DNA of 64,000 nucleotides. Source: Georgenia yuyongxinii. GTDB lineage: Bacteria > Actinomycetota > Actinomycetes > Actinomycetales > Actinomycetaceae. Position 1 is the stretch's first letter. The number at the start of each line of letters is the position of its first letter. The position numbers and the translations under genes are program-made. The notes under the pieces were generated by a model. The model worked only from the letters and a program-made list of their open reading frames with translations, had not been told where the DNA came from and searched no databases. Shown piece by piece: positions 60,108-64,000 of the stretch. The stretch is from the NCBI RefSeq assembly GCF_006352065.1, contig NZ_CP040915.1:62001-126000 (forward strand), written 5' to 3'.

Positions 60108-61670
60108 TCACCTCTTGGTCGTCGACCGGCTCGGTGAGTGCCGTCGGGTAGGTGTTCCCGCGCGTGCGGGTGTACCCCTCAGCGCGGGATCGTTGCGCAC
60201 AAGCAGGTAGTAGACGGTGCCTGAGCCGAGGCCGGCCGCGAGCCAGGACAGGTCCAGCCCGTGCAGCGCGTCGGACAACGGGCCCTGGAGCGCGGGAATC
60301 ATCCCGTGCATGAACAGCCACGCGCTCGTGAGCCCGGTCGTGAAGGCGACCAGCGCCCGCCAGTCGACGTCTCGCAGCCGGCTGGTGCCCACCGCATCGA
60401 AATGATGACTGAAATCCGTGGACCGGTGGTCGAGCAGGTAGTAGCGGACCGCCACGATGGCTCCCCAGGTGGACGTCCATCCGACACAGGCGGACAGCCA
60501 GGCGTCGAGCGAGTGCGCGATGTCGGTCGAGAACACGAAGAGCGTGACCGCGCCCATCGTCGCCACACCCATGCCGATGTTGAGGGCCCGCCTGCCGAGC
60601 CTGATGTCCAGGCTCTGGACGGTGACGGTGAAGGTGTAGATGTTCAGGATGTTCGTCGCGATCGGCCCGTGCAGCACGAGCAGCAGCACGGGGATGGCCA
60701 TCGATCCGAAGTTGGCAACGATTAGCTCACCGGGGTCCACCGAGCCGTTCGTGGTGGCGAGCGTCGCGCCGAGCAGCCCCAGCCACAGCACCGGCAGGAT
60801 CTGCCCGCCGGCGGAGGCGATGTAGAGCTTCTTGCGCGGGACGGCCGTGCTGACGAACCGGGAGTAGTCCGAGGCGTACGGCAACCAGGTCAGCCCCCAG
60901 CCCACCCCGATGGCCGTCATCACCGAGGACATCGCGACGATGCGGTCCCACCCGGTCAGCGCTCCGGAGGCCGGGCCGGCGTAGGACCAGTCGATGTCCA
61001 TGAAGAACCACGCCGCGATGGACATCGCGATGAGGATCGCGATGGTGGGCGGGACGGTCCACTTCTCGAAGCCGGCGATGGCCTTGTAGCCGAAGAGCGC
61101 GATGGTCACCTGCACGCACATGACCGCCGCCGCGACGGCGAACTTCCAGCCGTAGTTGGCCAGGTCCGGGTCGACCCAGCCGATCTTCCCGAAGAGCGCC
61201 ATCACCAGGTCGAGCACGATCCAGGTGTTGACGGCGCACCAGCCGATCACCACGGTCCCCTGGATCACCGCGGGCAGGTAGTTGCCGCGCCGGCCGAAGA
61301 CCCCGCGCCCGAGAAGCATGCCGGTCACACCGGTCCGCTGACCGAGCAGGACGAAGAACCCGAACACGACCATGCCGATGGCGTTGCCGATCACCAGTAC
61401 CGTGAACGTGTCCCAGAGCCCCAGCCCCATGTTGATCCCGAGGGCGCCGAGGACCCAGTTGATCGGCGCGATGTTCGCCCCGGCCCAGATCCAGAACTGC
61501 CCTCCTACCTTCGTGGTGCGCTGGCCCTCCGGGATGGGCTGCAGCGTCTCCTCCACATCCCGGCGCACGTTGTCGATCTCGTCGGGCCCGGTGCCCGCGG
61601 GCACCCGCCCTTCCCGCGGGGCGCCCGGGACCCGGTCACTCGCGTGGGCCCCGACCTGTCTCCGAAGCAT
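60108..61670 (-). CDS. NCS1 family permease (cytosine/purine/hydantoin type)
   Basis: A 520-residue, 12-helix permease. 'FWIWAGANIAPINWVLGALGINMGLGLWDTFTVLVIGN' in helices 1-2, 'GRRGNYLPAVIQGTVVIGWCAVNTW' and 'GWGLTWLPYASDYSRFV' (the conserved helix-6 loop) are diagnostic of NCS1. Members take up cytosine, purines, allantoin, hydantoins or vitamins with H+ or Na+. It starts at the ATG of 61670, four bases after the creatininase stop, so the two are co-translated and the permease probably imports the hydrolase substrate. The last 25 residues are basic and Thr/Ser-rich. Confidence 0.93.
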   Translation of the reverse strand: MLRRQVGAHASDRVPGAPREGRVPAGTGPDEIDNVRRDVEETLQPIPEGQRTTKVGGQFWIWAGANIAPINWVLGALGINMGLGLWDTFTVLVIGNAIGMVVFGFFVLLGQRTGVTGMLLGRGVFGRRGNYLPAVIQGTVVIGWCAVNTWIVLDLVMALFGKIGWVDPDLANYGWKFAVAAAVMCVQVTIALFGYKAIAGFEKWTVPPTIAILIAMSIAAWFFMDIDWSYAGPASGALTGWDRIVAMSSVMTAIGVGWGLTWLPYASDYSRFVSTAVPRKKLYIASAGGQILPVLWLGLLGATLATTNGSVDPGELIVANFGSMAIPVLLLVLHGPIATNILNIYTFTVTVQSLDIRLGRRALNIGMGVATMGAVTLFVFSTDIAHSLDAWLSACVGWTSTWGAIVAVRYYLLDHRSTDFSHHFDAVGTSRLRDVDWRALVAFTTGLTSAWLFMHGMIPALQGPLSDALHGLDLSWLAAGLGSGTVYYLLVRNDPALRGTPARAGTPTRRHSPSRSTTKR

Positions 61671-61674
61671 GCCG

Positions 61675-62451
61675 TCACACCCCGAACTCGCCGCGGATCG
61701 CCGCGACCATGCCGGCCGACGCGCCGTCGAGGAGGAGCCGGCCCTTCTCGGCGGTCCCGGCGGCGCCGGACGACAGGCATCCCGACGCCGGGGTGAACTC
61801 CGGACGGGCAGGCAGGACGTCGTAGTCCGGCAGCTGCGCCGGCGGGATGTCCGCCACCCGAGTCATGTCGACCCGGTGGGGATGGAGCAGGAGCATGAGC
61901 GAGGTCTCCAGGACACCGCCGTGCTCGAGGTCCCAGCCGGGGAAGCCGTCGGGGTAGAGCTCGGCGATGACGTCGTCGCCGACGAAGTCCCAGTACGACA
62001 GGAGCATGACCTTCAGGTCCGTGATGCCGTCGAGCCGGAGCTCGCGGATCGCAAGGTCGGCCCCCTCGTACAGGAACTGGTAGTTCTCGTAGTGGCCGTT
62101 GACGAAGGCGACCTTGCGGACTCCGTGGCGGGCGAGCTCGAGCACCAGGGTCTTGGCGATGGACACCACCGTCGCCGCGTCGAGGCTGGTGGTGCCGGTG
62201 AGGTGGTTGCCGCCGCCCGAGCGTTGCTGGGACTTGTACCCGAAGACGATCGGCGGCGCGACGAGTGCGCCGGTCGCCCCGGCGACCGCGCCGGCCATCT
62301 CGCGCGAGAGGAGCACGTCCGTGTTCAGCGGCATGTGCGGACCGTGCTGCTCGATGGACCCCACCGGGATGAGCACCAGGACGCCGCTCGCGACGCGCTC
62401 ACGGTAGGTGAAGGCGTCGAGCTCCTCCATGTAGACCGTGTCGACACTCAC
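61675..62451 (-). CDS. Creatininase-family amidohydrolase
   Basis: A 258-residue metal-dependent ring-opening amidohydrolase. 'VLIPVGSIEQHGPHMPLNTDVLLS' (Glu, His, Asp metal ligands, about 27-50), 'GGNHLTGTTSLDAATVV', 'AFVNGHYEN' and 'WDLEHGGVLETSLMLLLHP' are the family signature. Known members open creatinine or related lactams, or deformylate ring products in riboflavin and F420 synthesis. Next to an NCS1 permease and an amidinotransferase-family gene, hydrolysis of creatinine, a hydantoin or a similar cyclic amide is plausible but unproven. The GTG at 62451 overlaps the stop of the second DMT gene (GTGA). Confidence 0.92.
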   Translation of the reverse strand: MSVDTVYMEELDAFTYRERVASGVLVLIPVGSIEQHGPHMPLNTDVLLSREMAGAVAGATGALVAPPIVFGYKSQQRSGGGNHLTGTTSLDAATVVSIAKTLVLELARHGVRKVAFVNGHYENYQFLYEGADLAIRELRLDGITDLKVMLLSYWDFVGDDVIAELYPDGFPGWDLEHGGVLETSLMLLLHPHRVDMTRVADIPPAQLPDYDVLPARPEFTPASGCLSSGAAGTAEKGRLLLDGASAGMVAAIRGEFGV

Positions 62452-63584
62452 TTCGTCTCAGCTCCTACGTTGCTTTGGACGACGGCGGGTGCGCCGTTGT
62501 CTCCGAGCGCCACGGCGGGTGCGCCGTTGTCTCCGAGCGCGACCCCGGGTGCGCCGTTGTCTTGGAGCGCCACGGCGGGTGCGCCGTTGTCTCCGAGCGC
62601 GACCCCGGGTGCGCCGCCGTCGGGCTTCCCGCCGGCCACGCCGCCCTGGGTGAAGGCCTCGGTCAGTTCCGGGGTCTTCTTGGTGGAGAAGAGGATCTGT
62701 GCGACGCCGCCCGCGATGATGAGCGCGCCACCGAGCATCTGCATGACGGACATGGACTCGCTGAACAATGCGACACCGAGGACCGTCGCCATGATGGTCT
62801 CCTGGTAGGAGATCGTCGCGAGCTCGCCGGCCAGCAGGATCTTCGACGCCACGGTCAGGAAGTAGAACGCCCCGGCTCCGGTGATGAATGCGGCCACCAC
62901 GAGGATGATCCATCCGCGCCCGGTCATCGCTCCCAGGTCGGGCACCCTGACGATGTTGATGATGCCCAGGGTGATGACGGCGAACAGGAAGTTGGAGTAC
63001 GCGCGCACGTCGGACTCGACGTCACTGCGATATCGGCTCACGAACAGGAAGAGGCCGTACGCGACGCCCGACGCGAGGGCGACCATGTTGCCCGCGAAGT
63101 ACTTGGGGTCGAGGTCGAGCGACACGACGAATCCGTCGCCCGCCGTGTAGTTGATGATGCCGATGATGAGGAGGCAGCCGGCGAACACGGACGAGAGCGA
63201 GATAGCCGTCGCCTTGGTGAACGGCTCCTTGAGGAAGATGCTCGCGAGAATGGTCGAGTAGATGGGGCCGGTGTAGATGAGGAAGGCCGCGTTGGCGAGC
63301 GTCGTCATCTGTGTCGACATCACATAGAGGCCGGACAGCAGGCCCAGGAAGACTCCGGAGGCCACGATCGCAGGAGTCAGCCTGAACCCGCGGAACTTCA
63401 CGTACTTGCGACCGACCGTGAAGATCAGGGTCATCAGGACGAGCCCGGCGAGGTTGCGGGCGAACGAGATGAAGAGCCCGGGAGCCTCGATGTACCGGGC
63501 GAACGCGCCGATGCCACCCATGAGGCTCGAGGACAGGAACATGATGGCGAAGCCGATGAGTTTGGTGCGGCTGGACGACTGCAT
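62448..63584 (-). CDS. EamA/DMT family transporter (second paralogue) with repetitive C-terminus
   Basis: A 378-residue, 10-helix DMT carrier related to the one at 58360; it shares 'MTTLANAAFLIYTGPIYSTILASIFLKE'. After the last helix ('MLGGALIIAGGVAQILFSTKK') it has a 60-residue hydrophilic tail that contains a 10-residue repeat, G-A-P-x-V-A-L-x-D-N, four to five times. The tail is coded by a 30-bp minisatellite and is not seen in the paralogue. The ATG at 63584 has AAAGGAG upstream. The gene overlaps the creatininase start, so DMT, creatininase and NCS1 permease form one operon. Confidence 0.92.
   Translation of the reverse strand: MQSSSRTKLIGFAIMFLSSSLMGGIGAFARYIEAPGLFISFARNLAGLVLMTLIFTVGRKYVKFRGFRLTPAIVASGVFLGLLSGLYVMSTQMTTLANAAFLIYTGPIYSTILASIFLKEPFTKATAISLSSVFAGCLLIIGIINYTAGDGFVVSLDLDPKYFAGNMVALASGVAYGLFLFVSRYRSDVESDVRAYSNFLFAVITLGIINIVRVPDLGAMTGRGWIILVVAAFITGAGAFYFLTVASKILLAGELATISYQETIMATVLGVALFSESMSVMQMLGGALIIAGGVAQILFSTKKTPELTEAFTQGGVAGGKPDGGAPGVALGDNGAPAVALQDNGAPGVALGDNGAPAVALGDNGAPAVVQSNVGAETK
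62491..62610. repeat. 30-bp minisatellite in the DMT gene
   Basis: Four tandem units begin at 62491, 62521, 62551 and 62581, each starting GCGCCGTTGTC, with a diverged partial fifth at 62611. Units 62521-62550 and 62581-62610 are identical. The period is a multiple of three, so copy-number change keeps the frame. Confidence 0.9.
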
Positions 63585-63653
63585 GGGATTTCGCTCCTTT
63601 GCGGGTCCTCCCGTGGAGACGGGAAGGGGATTTCGTCTGGGATCGCGCGGGTG

Positions 63654-63693
63654 CCCGTGAGGGGGGCGCATGGCTCGTGCACCCCCTCACGGG
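63654..63693 (-). terminator. Hairpin terminator after the amidinotransferase-family gene
   Basis: CCCGTGAGGGGG (63654-63665) pairs perfectly with CCCCCTCACGGG (63682-63693), with a 16-base loop. It begins eight bases beyond the stop codon of the upstream minus-strand gene and separates it from the DMT operon. Confidence 0.75.
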
Positions 63694-63700
63694 TTCGGAC

Positions 63701-64000
63701 TCAGACGCGGGTGGGGTCGTCGACCTGGTTGGGGAAGTAGTCCTCGCAGGTGCCTTCGCGGTAGACGTCGGCGGTGGCGCAGTGCAGGCCGCCACCGAAG
63801 GCGTAGGCGTCGCGGAAGGGCACCGGGATGACGTTCATCCCGAGCTTGTCCATCTGCTCGGCCTGGTAGACCTCGGACTCCTCGACGATGACCGTCTTGT
63901 GGTCCAGGACCAGGCAGTTCATCGACAGCCACACCGAGGAGTAGCACAGCGGCGGCGGGCCGTCGTGGGCGGGCTTGGCCGCCTCGACGATCTGCCAGTC
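63701..64000 (-). CDS. Amidinotransferase/arginine deiminase-fold enzyme, C-terminal part (5' end outside window)
   Basis: The last 99 residues of a gene that continues past the window end. 'SSVWLSMNCLVLDHKTVIVEE' and 'GGGLHCATADVYREGTCEDYFPNQV' match the C-terminus of guanidino-group modifying enzymes. The Cys of G-G-G-L-H-C is the catalytic nucleophile of glycine and inosamine-phosphate amidinotransferases, dimethylarginine hydrolases and related deiminases. The 'HCATADV' form is closest by eye to amidinotransferases. The exact reaction cannot be told without the N-terminal domain. A terminator follows, so it is the last gene of its own transcript. Confidence 0.8.
   Translation of the reverse strand, partial: DWQIVEAAKPAHDGPPPLCYSSVWLSMNCLVLDHKTVIVEESEVYQAEQMDKLGMNVIPVPFRDAYAFGGGLHCATADVYREGTCEDYFPNQVDDPTRV

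Noticed and set aside
63585-63700. Guanidine riboswitch upstream of the DMT operon
   Set aside because: No ACGR-loop hairpin pair and no ykkC core was seen. The only clear structure is the terminator of the preceding gene and a short dyad near TCCCGT/ACGGGA.

Overview
The window is a 64 kb stretch of a very high-GC genome with strong G/C third-position codon bias, frequent GTG starts and many start-stop overlaps. Together with the gene set (bifurcated polyamine uptake loci, DUF4287 and DUF3418-type proteins, an actinobacterial HrpA, PPK2) this points to a member of the Actinomycetota, probably Micrococcales. The exact genus cannot be fixed from sequence reading alone. No rRNA, intact tRNA, CRISPR array, insertion sequence or prophage was seen.

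Layout. 1-1122: 3' part of an AspT/YidE-type transporter. 1135-9095 (minus): four overlapping genes for a MacB/FtsX-type ABC exporter (two permeases, two ATPases). 9123-13538 (minus): hrpA. 13666-19868: housekeeping and accessory singletons, namely a Bcr/CflA drug transporter, an esterase, an ASCH protein, an EEP-family phosphodiesterase, a broken double-GNAT gene, an alpha/beta hydrolase and a DUF4287 protein. 19929-22230 (minus): a drug-efflux type ABC pair with its TetR regulator and a palindrome over the ATPase start codon. 22333-24693: a small membrane protein, a methyltransferase and an MDR oxidoreductase. 24850-28316: metF-metE, the last two steps of cobalamin-independent methionine synthesis.

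28609-36724 is a polyamine uptake and catabolism locus: FAD amine oxidoreductase, aminoaldehyde dehydrogenase, divergent Lrp/AsnC regulator and a potD-potA-potB-potC importer ending in a strong terminator. An M20 peptidase, a small XRE regulator, a VNTR and a secreted subtilase follow. 42210-50618 is a second, paralogous importer locus: TetR regulator, a 15-bp-arm palindrome that overlaps the promoter, a YtcJ-type amidohydrolase, a second Pot-like ABC importer and a benzaldehyde-type aldehyde dehydrogenase. 50810-56938 carries a drug MFS pump preceded by a coupled 16-residue leader ORF, a 5'-3' exonuclease, PPK2, a YtxH-like protein, a frameshifted GNAT gene and a VIT1/ferritin-like protein. 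56960-64000 (minus) is a transporter-rich island (MHS-family symporter, two paralogous EamA/DMT carriers, an NCS1 permease) with a creatininase-family amidohydrolase and the end of an amidinotransferase-family gene. It is most likely for uptake and breakdown of a guanidino, cyclic-amide or related nitrogen compound.

Two genome-scale signals recur. First, many genes that lack a Shine-Dalgarno sequence carry a TANNNT/CANANT-like -10 hexamer exactly 6 (sometimes 7-8) bases before the start codon, the signature of leaderless transcripts. Second, an intergenic repeat built on GAGATGTCATC occurs at least four times (28.3, 31.7, 55.0 and 55.7 kb). Several minisatellites (20/62 bp, 30 bp, 22 bp) and three degenerate genes add to the picture of an actively remodelled accessory region.
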